A DNA stretch of 18,222 nt from Bacillota bacterium (GCA_023415915.1 JAEZIZ010000026.1:1-18222); one strand, 5' to 3'; shown: positions 5,621 through 14,118, numbered from the stretch's first letter. Notes: a model not told the origin generated them from the sequence alone. Program-made: numbers and translations.

Positions 5621-7876
5621 CTACCGGTTAAGCTCGTCCAATATAGCCTGCAGCCTTTGGGCGTCGTACCTGCCGCCCCCGAAGCTCAGCAGCGCCCGCA
5701 GGGGCATATCTTTCAGCATAGCTTCCGTCATTTCATCGGTTATCGCGTCTTTTGCGGCTTGCGACGGTTCCCCATCGTGAGAAGCGAATGTGGAAATTAT
5801 GTCGTCCATCACCGGCTTGATTATCGGTTTTGCCTTCGGATCCGCCATCAAGTCCATGAATATGCTGTTCATATCGTACTTAACGGGCAGGCTGACGGTG
5901 GATTCGACGAATACCGTCCTGCTTAGCACTACGTCGCGCGAAGACCTGCATATCTCGATATCAAATTCGCCCGTCTCGACATGCCAGTCGTGTATCTCGC
6001 TGTTCCAGCAGGCAAACGCACGCTTATCAAGCGTAAACGTAACCGTCTTCGTCTCGCCGGGCTGCAGCGCGACTTTCTCGAAGCCCTTGAGCTCGCGAAC
6101 GGGGCGTATCAGCGTACTTTTAACATCGGCAATATAAAGCTGTACTACCTCTTTGCCGTACATTTTCCCCGTGTTCGTCACGTCTACCGATACGGTAACG
6201 GTCTCGTTGTCTTTAAAGCGCTGCTTATCCGTTCTCAAGTTGGAATACTCAAACGTCGTATAAGACAGCCCGTAGCCGAACGGGAACAGCACGTCCATCT
6301 TTTTCTTGTCGTAATAGCGGTAGCCTACGAATATTCCCTCGCGGTATTCAACGGTATCCTTTTCACCGCCGTAGAACAGGTATGAAGGATTATCCTCAAG
6401 CTTTAACGGGAACGTTTCGGGTAGCCTTCCCGAAGGATTCACGTCGCCGAAAAGCACTTTTATTACGGCCTTGCCGACGGCTTGACCACCGAGATATGCT
6501 TCGAGTATGCCCTTTACGCTCCCCGCCCACGGCATTTCCACCGGCGAACCGTTATGCAGCACGACTACCGTGTTGGGGTTTGCCGCCGCGACCGCCGCTA
6601 TCAGCTCGTTCTGGCAGTCGGGCAAACGCATATGAGCGCGGTCATACCCTTCGGATTCATAAGCGTCAGGCAGGCCCGCGAACACCACTGCGACGCGCGC
6701 CTGCCTTGCCGCTGCTACCGCTTCCTGTATCATAGCTTCGCTCGTTGTATCCGTATCGATCTCAAAGCCCTTCGCGTAGACTATGTCGAGACCTGAGCCG
6801 GCATCCAGAGCGCTCGTGATTTTAAAACAGTTGATATGCGAGCTCCCGCCGCCTTGGAAGCGCGGTTTCTCGGCGAATTCGCCAATAAACGCTACCTTGT
6901 CCGATTTTGCGAGCGGCAGTATCGCTTCGTTTTTAAGCAGCACCATGCATTCAGCCGCTATAGAAGCGGCAAGCTCATGCTGCGCTTCCTTGTCCCAAGG
7001 CGTTTGCGGTTTGGCGTTTTCATGATAGCGGTAATGTACGCCAAGTATGCGTTCACAGGCGAGATCGACGAGCTTTTCATCGAGCCTTCCTTCACGCACC
7101 GCCTCCACTATCTTTTTGTCGTTAACGCCGCCCGAAGAAGGCATTTCGAGATCGACCCCGGCTTCGATGCCCTTTACGCGGTCCACTACCGCGCCCCAGT
7201 CTGTTACTACATATCCGTCAAAACCCCATTCGTCCCGCAGCAGTTCGGTAAGCAGCCACTTGTTTTCGGCTGAGAACGTGCCGTTGATGCGGTTATAAGA
7301 GCACATCACCGTCCAGGGCTTCTCGCGGCGAATGGGCGTTTCAAAAGCGGCGAGGTAAATCTCGCGCAATGCGCGCTCGTCTATGTCGGAGCTAGACGAC
7401 ATACGCCTGTGTTCCTGGTTGTTTGCGGCAAAATGCTTTATGCTCACTCCCACATTTTTGCTCTGCACGCCGTTGATATACGCGGCTGCAACTTCTCCCG
7501 CGAGATACGGGTCTTCCGAAAAATACTCAAAGTTCCGGCCGCAAAGCGGAGAACGCTTTATGTTGACCGCAGGCCCGAGCACTACGCTTACTTTTTCGTG
7601 CTGACACGATTCTCCTATTGCTTCGCCCAGCGATTCCAGCAGACTGCGGTCAAACGACGCGGCCGTAGCGCACCCCGCAGGGAAGCATACAGCCTTGATG
7701 CTGTCATTAAAGCTCGCGTCGTCGTCCTGCTTCCTTAAGCCGTGAGGGCCGTCGCTTACCATGAACGAGGGCACGCCAAGCCTTTCTACCGGCTTTGTAT
7801 GCCAGAAATCAAGCCCGGAGCACAGCCCTGCCTTTTCTTCGAGCGTCATCTGGGAAACCAGCTTTTTAACATCCAT
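5621..7876 (-). CDS. GH3 beta-glucosidase
   Basis: A 751-residue GH3 hydrolase. The N-terminal TIM-barrel domain contains the substrate-loop motif CGRNFEYFSEDPYLAG, KHFAANNQEHRR (147 onward) and the nucleophile D226 in VVTDWGA. The alpha/beta sandwich domain follows (ILPLAKSDKVAFIGEFAE, VVVLHNGSPVEMPW), with EYREGIFVGYRYYD and FPFGYGLSYTTFEYS. A fibronectin-III-like domain follows (VDVTNTGKMYGKEVVQLYI, LKGFEKVALQPGET). Residues 665-751 form an extra C-terminal segment (see findings). There is no signal peptide, so it is probably cytoplasmic and acts on imported oligosaccharides from the non-reducing end. The start has AAAAGGGG about ten bases upstream. Exact specificity (glucosidase, xylosidase, N-acetylglucosaminidase) cannot be read from sequence, but overall motifs are those of the beta-glucosidase branch. 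Same strand as the importer, with a 135-base gap. Confidence 0.9.
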   Translation of the reverse strand: MDVKKLVSQMTLEEKAGLCSGLDFWHTKPVERLGVPSFMVSDGPHGLRKQDDDASFNDSIKAVCFPAGCATAASFDRSLLESLGEAIGESCQHEKVSVVLGPAVNIKRSPLCGRNFEYFSEDPYLAGEVAAAYINGVQSKNVGVSIKHFAANNQEHRRMSSSSDIDERALREIYLAAFETPIRREKPWTVMCSYNRINGTFSAENKWLLTELLRDEWGFDGYVVTDWGAVVDRVKGIEAGVDLEMPSSGGVNDKKIVEAVREGRLDEKLVDLACERILGVHYRYHENAKPQTPWDKEAQHELAASIAAECMVLLKNEAILPLAKSDKVAFIGEFAEKPRFQGGGSSHINCFKITSALDAGSGLDIVYAKGFEIDTDTTSEAMIQEAVAAARQARVAVVFAGLPDAYESEGYDRAHMRLPDCQNELIAAVAAANPNTVVVLHNGSPVEMPWAGSVKGILEAYLGGQAVGKAVIKVLFGDVNPSGRLPETFPLKLEDNPSYLFYGGEKDTVEYREGIFVGYRYYDKKKMDVLFPFGYGLSYTTFEYSNLRTDKQRFKDNETVTVSVDVTNTGKMYGKEVVQLYIADVKSTLIRPVRELKGFEKVALQPGETKTVTFTLDKRAFACWNSEIHDWHVETGEFDIEICRSSRDVVLSRTVFVESTVSLPVKYDMNSIFMDLMADPKAKPIIKPVMDDIISTFASHDGEPSQAAKDAITDEMTEAMLKDMPLRALLSFGGGRYDAQRLQAILDELNR

Positions 7877-8011
7877 ATTGCTTTACCCCTTTTGCAGCGT
7901 AATTTATGCAATAATTCTAGCCTTCACAACTGTTGCAGTATATCATCTACGTTGGTATTTTATCATATTTGTGTCATTTCAAGCCGCGCATAGGCTTTTG
8001 TGGTGATTGAG
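7877..8011 (-). other. Intergenic region between ATPase gene and GH3
   Basis: It holds a small hairpin AAGCC/GGCTT (about 7981-7997) without a U-run, and a weak TTGTGA (minus strand, about 7931-7926) with TAAATT 17 bases later. I see no match to the operator 12-mer. Whether GH3 is read through from the importer genes or from its own promoter is undecided. Confidence 0.35.
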
Positions 8012-8860
8012 TCAAACCGTGGAGAGGTCCCACTCCTCATATATCTTTGGCACGTCGCTTATCAGCCGCTGCGTATAGCGCGCCTTGGGGTTAAGTATTA
8101 CTTCGTCCGCCGTGCCGCTCTCCACGAACTTACCGTGCTCCATTATATACACCGAGTCGGATATGTAATAAGCAAGGCCGATATCATGCGTTATGAATAT
8201 TATCGTCATTCCCGTCTCGTCGCGCAGCTGAAGAAGCATGTCGAGTATTGTTGCGCGCGAGCACGCGTCTATCATGCTCGTGGGCTCGTCGGCAAGCAGT
8301 ATCTTCGGCTTTAGAAGGAATATGCGCGCTATCATAAGGCGCTGCATCTGCCCTCCCGACAGCTCGAACGGATACTTATTAGTCAATTCAGCAAACTTTA
8401 GATTGACGAAGCTGCACGCTTCCCTCATCATCTCAATCTTCTTTTCCTTGGGCAGCTTCCTGCCGCCGCGCATATTGATGCAGTCGAGCAGCACGGTGTC
8501 TATCTTGTTGAACACGTTAAACGATGAAAAGGGATCCTGAAATATAGCCTGTATGTTCTTCCAGTACTCGCGCTTTTTACGCTGTGTGCTGATGTCGCGC
8601 GGCGCACCCTGGAAGAACACTTCGCCCGACGTAACGCTGATAAGCCCGAGCAGCATTTTGGCAAGAGTCGTCTTTCCGCTGCCTGATTCTCCGACTATAG
8701 ATATAAGCTCGCCCTCGCGGAACTCAAAATCCACGTTATCGACAGCCACGCATTTGTTGGCGCCGATGCCGAATACTTTCGTAACGCCCTTGCCCGAAAG
8801 GCAGAGAGGACGGTCTTTCAGCGATTTGTTTTTGTCAAAATTCACGGCCGCTTCACTCAT
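8012..8860 (-). CDS. Opp/Dpp-type ABC importer ATPase, second subunit (DppF-like)
   Basis: A 282-residue ABC ATPase powering substrate import together with the ATPase encoded just upstream. Walker A is GESGSGKTT (57-65), the Q-loop is in IFQDPF, the signature is ELSGGQMQR, Walker B is ILLADEP and the switch histidine is in ITHD. The D-loop region reads SMIDACSR instead of the common SALDVSVQ of peptide transporters. It ends shortly after the ABC core and lacks the cysteine-bearing C-terminal oligopeptide-transporter extension found in its partner, so it is some 40 residues shorter than many DppF proteins. Its ATGAGTGA start overlaps the end of the partner gene by 8 bases, showing translational coupling. 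The context of glycosidases suggests an oligosaccharide as cargo. Confidence 0.9.
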   Translation of the reverse strand: MSEAAVNFDKNKSLKDRPLCLSGKGVTKVFGIGANKCVAVDNVDFEFREGELISIVGESGSGKTTLAKMLLGLISVTSGEVFFQGAPRDISTQRKKREYWKNIQAIFQDPFSSFNVFNKIDTVLLDCINMRGGRKLPKEKKIEMMREACSFVNLKFAELTNKYPFELSGGQMQRLMIARIFLLKPKILLADEPTSMIDACSRATILDMLLQLRDETGMTIIFITHDIGLAYYISDSVYIMEHGKFVESGTADEVILNPKARYTQRLISDVPKIYEEWDLSTV

Positions 8861-9860
8861 TTGCGTATACCTCCCTCAACGTTTTCTCCGACAATATGCA
8901 GCGGTATCTGCGCCCCGCCTCCGATTTAAACAGAGGTACTTTGGACACCTTGCATTCGGGCTTTACGTATTTGCAGCGTTCCGCAAACCGGCAGCCGTAA
9001 GGCGGGTTTTTGAGGTTGGGCGGAGTGCCGGGAATAGCGGTAAGCTTAATTTCGCGGGCATGCTCCTCAGGTACGATTATCGAGCCCATAAGCCCTTTGG
9101 AATACGGGTGCAGCGGGTCGAACACCACTTCTTTTGCCATACCCTCTTCCACTATCTGCCCGGCATACATTACCATTATGTCGTCGGTCACGTTATAGAG
9201 CAGCGGCAGTTCATGAGTGATGAATATCATTGATTTTATGTAGCCTTTGTCCATAAGATCACGAAGCATCTTAATGGCCATCTTCTGGCTTGTGACGTCG
9301 AGCGCGCTCGACGGCTCGTCGGCAATAAGCACCTTGGGCGAGAGTATCGTCGAAACAGCGATTACCGTACGCTGTTTCATTCCTCCCGACAGTTCAACGG
9401 GGTATCTTTTCAGTATGTCAGCAGAGAGCCCCAATACCTCAAAGCGCTCTTTGGCGCGTTCGTATATCTCCGCCTTTGTAACCTTGGGATCGTGCGCCAG
9501 TATAACGTCCTCGACGAAACGGATTATCTTTCTCGTAGGATTAAGCGCATTCATCGCCGCCTGCGGTATGTACGCTATCTCGGTGCCGAGTATCTTCTTG
9601 CGCACTTCGTCCGGGGTCATGCACGATATATTTACGCCGTCTACTATTATTTCGCCGCTCATGTAATGCAAAGGAGGAAAGTAATAACCCATAAGGCTCA
9701 AGGCAAGCGTCGACTTTCCGCAGCCGCTCTCTCCCGCTATACCCAGCGACTTGCCCTCCTCTACCTTCAACGAGACGTCGTCCACGGCGTAAACGTCTTC
9801 TCTGAAACGCGTAATGTATTTTGTTGTAAGGCCGTTAACCTCCAGTATAACTTTACCCAT
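8853..9860 (-). CDS. Opp/Dpp-type ABC importer ATPase, first subunit (DppD-like)
   Basis: A 335-residue ABC ATPase. Walker A is GESGCGKST (43-51), the Q-loop is in YIPQAAMNALNP, the signature is ELSGGMKQR, Walker B is VLIADEP and the H-loop is in ITHE. The C-terminal oligopeptide/dipeptide-transporter domain is present (HPYSKGLMGSI) and carries four cysteines, C290, C296, C303 and C321, spaced as in DppD/OppD proteins where they can bind an iron-sulphur cluster. It forms a heterodimer with the ATPase at 8012-8860. The start has AGGAGG overlapping the stop region of the upstream permease gene, only 10 bases away, so the genes are one operon. Confidence 0.92.
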   Translation of the reverse strand: MGKVILEVNGLTTKYITRFREDVYAVDDVSLKVEEGKSLGIAGESGCGKSTLALSLMGYYFPPLHYMSGEIIVDGVNISCMTPDEVRKKILGTEIAYIPQAAMNALNPTRKIIRFVEDVILAHDPKVTKAEIYERAKERFEVLGLSADILKRYPVELSGGMKQRTVIAVSTILSPKVLIADEPSSALDVTSQKMAIKMLRDLMDKGYIKSMIFITHELPLLYNVTDDIMVMYAGQIVEEGMAKEVVFDPLHPYSKGLMGSIIVPEEHAREIKLTAIPGTPPNLKNPPYGCRFAERCKYVKPECKVSKVPLFKSEAGRRYRCILSEKTLREVYANE

Positions 9861-9870
9861 ATCTGGCCTC

Positions 9871-11124
9871 CTAATCTCTCAAAGTCGGGTTGAACACCTG
9901 GTCGAGGCCGGTATTCATCAGGTTCAGCGAAAATCCAACAAACGCTATAGACAAAATTACCGGTATGAAAGCCCACCAGGCGCCGTTTATATGCGCCGCG
10001 TACGCCATGGACCAGTACATCATCAACCCCAATGTCGGAACTTCCGTCGTTTTCGGACCGAGGCCCAGTATGGAGAGCTGCGCTTCAGCGAGTATCGCCG
10101 TGCTTATCTGCAGAATAAGCGCCATCACAACGTACGACGCGATATACGGCAGTATGTCGGTAAGCAGTATGCGCAGCAGCGAATGGCCTGAAAGTTTGCT
10201 TAGGTTAACATGGTCGCGGTTCCTTAAAGACACGACCTGCGCGCGGACGGCTCTTGCTGTCCACACCCACGAAGTCAAGCCGATTACCAAAGCGACGGTC
10301 GCGGCTCCGCGTTCGTTCTGACTTATCGAGAACGATATAAGTATCAGCAGCACGAAAGACGGTATAACGGTAAACAGGTTTGTAATGAACATTATTATGT
10401 CGTCGAGTATGCCGCCTACATAACCTGCGAGCAAACCTAAAACCAGCCCGATGAATGTCGCTACCAAGCCTGCTATAAGGCCTATAAGCAGCGACGTTCC
10501 CACGGCCGATACCAGCTCTGTAAACACATTTCGCCCGAAGTTGTCCGTACCCAGCGGCAGGTTTATAGTGTTTGCCACATCGTCCACGTTTACATAGTCG
10601 GTGTTTGTGACCTTCACTACCTCCTGAAGCTCTTCTGTTTCACCATCTTTCTGCATAACGATGAGTCCTTCTTCGCCGAGTATCGTTTTGAGCTTATCGT
10701 CGAGCCTGCCGTAGTACTTGCGCTTTGCGGACGTCATACCTTTAAACTTCAGTTTGCGGTCAAAATTAGCTTCCCAGACATTGAGCAGGCGCTCGGTATC
10801 CTCTGTGTTTATCTCCTCTTCAGGTATGCCGAAAGCGACGAGCCAGTTCTTCATCTCTATGCGATCCTCGCTGCTGAGCTTGCTCTCTATGCGCTTTGCG
10901 GCAGCGTCGTCTATCTTGAATGTATAGAATTTTCCGGTATTGATGCTGTCCTGCACTGAAACGTATATGCCCGGCTTGGAAAACGTTCCGAGGCCTATCA
11001 TCTTAAGAGGATCGTCCGGCACGAATATCGGGTATATTATGACTGTGAGCAGCATTATCGCGAGTATGATAAACCCCACGACGAACTTCGGGGAATGGAA
11101 GACCTGACGGAATGTATTTCTCAT
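9871..11124 (-). CDS. Opp/Dpp-type ABC permease (DppC-like) with a large extracellular insertion
   Basis: A 417-residue membrane permease; DppC/OppC proteins are usually near 300. TM1 is at about residues 13-34. The conserved family motif LGTDNFGRNVF starts at L191, whereas it normally follows TM1 by about 45-50 residues. The extra 100-110 residues, rich in charged helical sequence (for example AAAKRIESKLSSEDRIEMKN), sit between TM1 and this motif and should face outside. Downstream, five membrane helices, the cytoplasmic coupling loop (LSKLSGHSLLRILLTDILPY) and the usual SILGLGPKTTEVPTLG are intact, so the protein looks functional. It partners with the permease at 11137-12141. The start ATG follows a run of seven G that serves as the ribosome binding site. 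Confidence 0.9.
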   Translation of the reverse strand: MRNTFRQVFHSPKFVVGFIILAIMLLTVIIYPIFVPDDPLKMIGLGTFSKPGIYVSVQDSINTGKFYTFKIDDAAAKRIESKLSSEDRIEMKNWLVAFGIPEEEINTEDTERLLNVWEANFDRKLKFKGMTSAKRKYYGRLDDKLKTILGEEGLIVMQKDGETEELQEVVKVTNTDYVNVDDVANTINLPLGTDNFGRNVFTELVSAVGTSLLIGLIAGLVATFIGLVLGLLAGYVGGILDDIIMFITNLFTVIPSFVLLILISFSISQNERGAATVALVIGLTSWVWTARAVRAQVVSLRNRDHVNLSKLSGHSLLRILLTDILPYIASYVVMALILQISTAILAEAQLSILGLGPKTTEVPTLGLMMYWSMAYAAHINGAWWAFIPVILSIAFVGFSLNLMNTGLDQVFNPTLRD

Positions 11125-11136
11125 ATATACCCCCCC

Positions 11137-12141
11137 TTAATCCATCTGCGCCGCTTTTACGCGCGGGTCGATAAATCCATACAGAATTTCTATCAGGAAA
11201 TTAGCAATAAGCACCATAAAAGTTATTATCAGCGTTGCTGCGGATATCAGCGGATAATCGGAACCCGTGACCGCGCTGAATATCGTGGTGCCCAGGCCCG
11301 GGTAACTGAATATCGTCTCCGCGACGAGCGCGCCGCCTACCATGGTTCCGAGCGATAACGCAAGCCCGGTTATCTGAGGCAGCATGGCGTTACGGAACAC
11401 GTAACGCACTATCTTTCTGTCCTTTATACCCAAAAAACGGCTGTACTTAACATAATCGGCATTCAGCTCATATATGGACATTGAGCGCATGCCTATAGCT
11501 TGCCCGCCGATGGCTATTATGACTATGGACCAGAACGGCAGTTGGTAATGCGATATGACCGAAGCCACGAACTGCCATGAGAACGTTGGTATAAGGTCGT
11601 ATGCGTATCCTCCCGCTATCGGAGCAATCTTGAGGTTTAACGCAAAAATCACAAGCAGCACAGTGGCCATGCCGAATGCCGGTACGCTGGTTGCAAACAA
11701 ACAGACAGGCATTACCACCTTGTCAAATCCTTTTCGTATATATGCGGCCAGAGCCCCTAAAAGGTTTCCTATCAGCCAGCCGATTATTATTGCCGGCAAT
11801 TGCAGCCCAATGGTCCACCATATAGAGTTTGATATGATATCGGACACTGTCCGCGGATATTCGCTAAAAGAGATCCCCAAATCCCCTTTCAGCAGATTTT
11901 TTATGTAGTTGTAAAATTGTACATGGATAGGTTGGTCGGTACCGAATTTTTTGGCGTATTCTTCGTAGATCTTCTGTATGGCGGTCGGGGTAGACATTCC
12001 TGCAGCCGCACGCGCGGTTATCGCGGCTACGGGATCGCCCGGCATAAGGCGGGGCAATAAAAAGTTCAGAATTATGGCAAATACCAATGTTATTAAAAGC
12101 CATAAAACTTTCTTGCCGAAATATTTGCGGTAGCCTTTCAA
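11137..12141 (-). CDS. Opp/Dpp-type ABC permease (DppB-like)
   Basis: A membrane permease of about 334 residues with the family layout: TM1 (KVLWLLITLVFAIILNFLL), the extracellular segment ending in GDLGISFSEYPRTVSDII, then five helices. The coupling loop is YVKYSRFLGIKDRKIVRYVF and the C terminus is GFIDPRVKAAQMD. I chose the TTG at 12141 because GGAGGTG lies 5-7 bases upstream. An in-frame GTG at 12177 would add 12 residues, but it has no ribosome binding site and directly abuts a 14-pair hairpin. TTG is a less common start but the spacing is excellent. The stop codon is followed immediately by the poly-G binding site of the next permease gene, so the two are tightly coupled. Confidence 0.88.
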   Translation of the reverse strand: MKGYRKYFGKKVLWLLITLVFAIILNFLLPRLMPGDPVAAITARAAAGMSTPTAIQKIYEEYAKKFGTDQPIHVQFYNYIKNLLKGDLGISFSEYPRTVSDIISNSIWWTIGLQLPAIIIGWLIGNLLGALAAYIRKGFDKVVMPVCLFATSVPAFGMATVLLVIFALNLKIAPIAGGYAYDLIPTFSWQFVASVISHYQLPFWSIVIIAIGGQAIGMRSMSIYELNADYVKYSRFLGIKDRKIVRYVFRNAMLPQITGLALSLGTMVGGALVAETIFSYPGLGTTIFSAVTGSDYPLISAATLIITFMVLIANFLIEILYGFIDPRVKAAQMD

Positions 12142-12181
12142 ATTAACACCTCCACTCTTCCCAAAAAGGTCAAACACGAGA

Positions 12182-12213
12182 AAACAGCCATGTTTAAAGA
12201 AACATGGCTGTTT
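12182..12213 (-). terminator. Perfect 14-pair hairpin between binding-protein and permease genes
   Basis: AAACAGCCATGTTT (12182-12195) and AAACATGGCTGTTT (12200-12213) are exact inverted repeats around a four-base loop. In the transcript the hairpin begins about 16 bases after the binding-protein stop and ends in TTTTCTC. With its short U-run it may be a partial terminator, or a stabiliser of the 3' end of the binding-protein message, giving more binding protein than permease. Both roles are inference. Confidence 0.72.
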
Positions 12214-12228
12214 CTCACCTGTATCGTT

Positions 12229-14118
12229 TTACTCTACAAGCTCAAGATTGTAGAGGCCGGCAATGCCGTACCCGCACATAAGGTTCGTCGGCGGGATGTT
12301 GTTACCATCGTCAAGCTCGGGGTAGTTCGTCCATACAGACTCGTTTACAGCGTGGAATAGTTCGGGACGATACATCAGCGCGAACGAAGGAACCTCGGTA
12401 AGGTATATCTGTACCGCTTCGGTGTAAAGCGCCTTCAGCTTCGCGGGATCGGTCTCTTTGGGGATAGCCGCGATTATCTCGTCGGCTCTCTTGTTGGAGT
12501 ATCCGCCGAAGTTACCAACCCAGTTGTTCTCCTGGCCTACAAACTCGCTGCTCATGAACTGGCGTACGCGCGACCAGGGCTGTGTTGCGGAAGCGCCGTC
12601 GCCCGACCACATGAATATGTCGTACTCTGTCTGTTTGCCGTTCGTGAACACAGTCTGATATACATCCCATGTAGGAAAGTACGTTTCAATGTTGATGCCG
12701 ATCTTCTGTCCGGCGGCAGCCACTATTTCCATAGCCGCCTGCCAGTCGGTCCAACCCTCGGGGCAGCAAGCTTTGTAGTGAAGCTCTTTGCCTTTGTATT
12801 CGCGGAATCCATTGCCGTCTTTATCGACGATGCCGGCTTCGTCGAGCAGCTTCTTGGCGCCTTCGATATCGTTTCCGGCCCACTGCAGGTCTTTCACCGC
12901 ATCATGATCGAACGCAGCCTGTTCGCCGTCAGTCGGGTTCATGCATGAACGCGGCACATCCTTGAACGACGGGCTCTGATTCGTCATGGCGTTAGCGATT
13001 ATCGCGTCGTAGTCAACAGCAAGGGCTATGGCTTTACGTACTGCAACCTGATCGAGGCCATAGGATTTCATGTTGTACCATGCGGTCGGTATGGCCGTGC
13101 AGATGCCGTAAGGCGGTTCATCGATATACGTGGAGATAGGCAGACCCTTCTCGAGCCAGAGCTTCTGTATATCGGGCAGGAACTGCTGGTTCACGTCTAC
13201 CTGGCCGGCTTCGAAAGCGGCCTGTGAAGCTTCGTTGCCTTCGTAAATTACGTGGCAGATGTACTTGGGAACAGGCAGTTTGCCCCACATGGATGCAGCC
13301 TGGCCCCAGTAATTATCGTCGCGTATATATACGACCTTCTGATCGTCGGCATAGAAGCTCTTATAAGGTCCGGACGCTACAAAGTCTTCGCAGGGATCGT
13401 TCTTGAACTTCGAGGCGTCTCCGCCTGCGCGTTCTTCAAGCTTTTGCGTAAACGCTTTCTGGTTGACAAACGTCTTACCGAGGTAGCGCACTACCTGAAG
13501 CGGATTGACCGGTTTGCCTTGCTTATCGAGTTTAGAGTAGATCTTTACGGTCGAAGCGTCGACAGCTTCGATCTTCTCGATGAAGTCTTTGAACTCAAGG
13601 CCTCTGTTCGTCTCGTATTTGAGGTGGCATTCATACGTATAGGCTACGTCTTCAGCCGTTACGGGCGTGCCGTCGCTCCACTTCGCATCGGGATTGATCT
13701 TTACGGTCATCTCGGTCTGGTCGGCGTTCCACTCGTAATCGCCGTCGGCGAGCAGCGGATACATCTTGCCGTCAAGCAGATTGTACATATACAGCGTCTC
13801 ATTGACGACTTGCCTCGCGGGCTCTTCCGTTACAGCGATAGCATTGTTCATGTCTGCGCTGTAAGGGTTCCATCCTTTGATGGCGCCGTACTGGAAACCA
13901 GCCATATAAATAGTCTCGTTTCTGGGCAATTCCCCGCCCGGCACGACAGACACATCCGCCGAAGGCTCTTCAGACGGCTCAACCGCTGCCTCAGACGGTT
14001 TTTCGCTGGCAGGCGCCGGAGTGCTTGAAGCGGCCGGTGCGGGAGCACACGCAAACAGCGTTCCGCATGCGAACACTATAGCGAGTACCAACACCATTAT
14101 CTTCCATGTACTCTTCAT
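12229..14118 (-). CDS. Solute-binding lipoprotein of an Opp/Dpp-type importer (SBP family 5)
   Basis: A 629-residue extracellular binding protein. It has a signal peptide with lipobox LFAC, so C24 would be lipid-anchored. Residues about 25-65 form an Ala/Pro/Ser/Glu-rich linker. The family 5 fold follows, with LADGDYEWNADQTEMTVKI, DAKWSDGTPVTAEDVAYTY, VRKAIALAVDYDAII and a long C-terminal lobe rich in Trp and Tyr (EGWTDWQAAMEI, YDIFMWSGDGA). It captures substrate for the permeases and ATPases encoded next. Family 5 includes peptide and nickel binders but also beta-oligosaccharide binders such as those of Thermotoga and Pyrococcus; the glycosidase neighbours favour the latter. AAGGAGG seven bases before ATG is the strongest ribosome binding site here, consistent with high expression. 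It is the first importer gene after the second regulator. Confidence 0.92.
   Translation of the reverse strand: MKSTWKIMVLVLAIVFACGTLFACAPAPAASSTPAPASEKPSEAAVEPSEEPSADVSVVPGGELPRNETIYMAGFQYGAIKGWNPYSADMNNAIAVTEEPARQVVNETLYMYNLLDGKMYPLLADGDYEWNADQTEMTVKINPDAKWSDGTPVTAEDVAYTYECHLKYETNRGLEFKDFIEKIEAVDASTVKIYSKLDKQGKPVNPLQVVRYLGKTFVNQKAFTQKLEERAGGDASKFKNDPCEDFVASGPYKSFYADDQKVVYIRDDNYWGQAASMWGKLPVPKYICHVIYEGNEASQAAFEAGQVDVNQQFLPDIQKLWLEKGLPISTYIDEPPYGICTAIPTAWYNMKSYGLDQVAVRKAIALAVDYDAIIANAMTNQSPSFKDVPRSCMNPTDGEQAAFDHDAVKDLQWAGNDIEGAKKLLDEAGIVDKDGNGFREYKGKELHYKACCPEGWTDWQAAMEIVAAAGQKIGINIETYFPTWDVYQTVFTNGKQTEYDIFMWSGDGASATQPWSRVRQFMSSEFVGQENNWVGNFGGYSNKRADEIIAAIPKETDPAKLKALYTEAVQIYLTEVPSFALMYRPELFHAVNESVWTNYPELDDGNNIPPTNLMCGYGIAGLYNLELVE

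Noticed and set aside
5075..5926. Long plus-strand open frame (283 codons) across the GH1/GH3 junction
   Set aside because: It is antisense to two clear glycosidase genes, has no ribosome binding site, shows no recognisable domain, and its composition is that of the complement of the real genes. Other long antisense frames in the GH94, GH3 and importer regions were rejected for the same reasons.
7981..7997. Hairpin after the second ATPase gene as a terminator
   Set aside because: The stem is only five pairs and no U-run follows, so it was not called as a terminator.
8012..14118. Importer as a peptide or nickel transporter
   Set aside because: The families allow it, but there are no peptidase or metal genes nearby and every neighbouring enzyme acts on beta-glycosides. 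It remains an alternative rather than the first choice.
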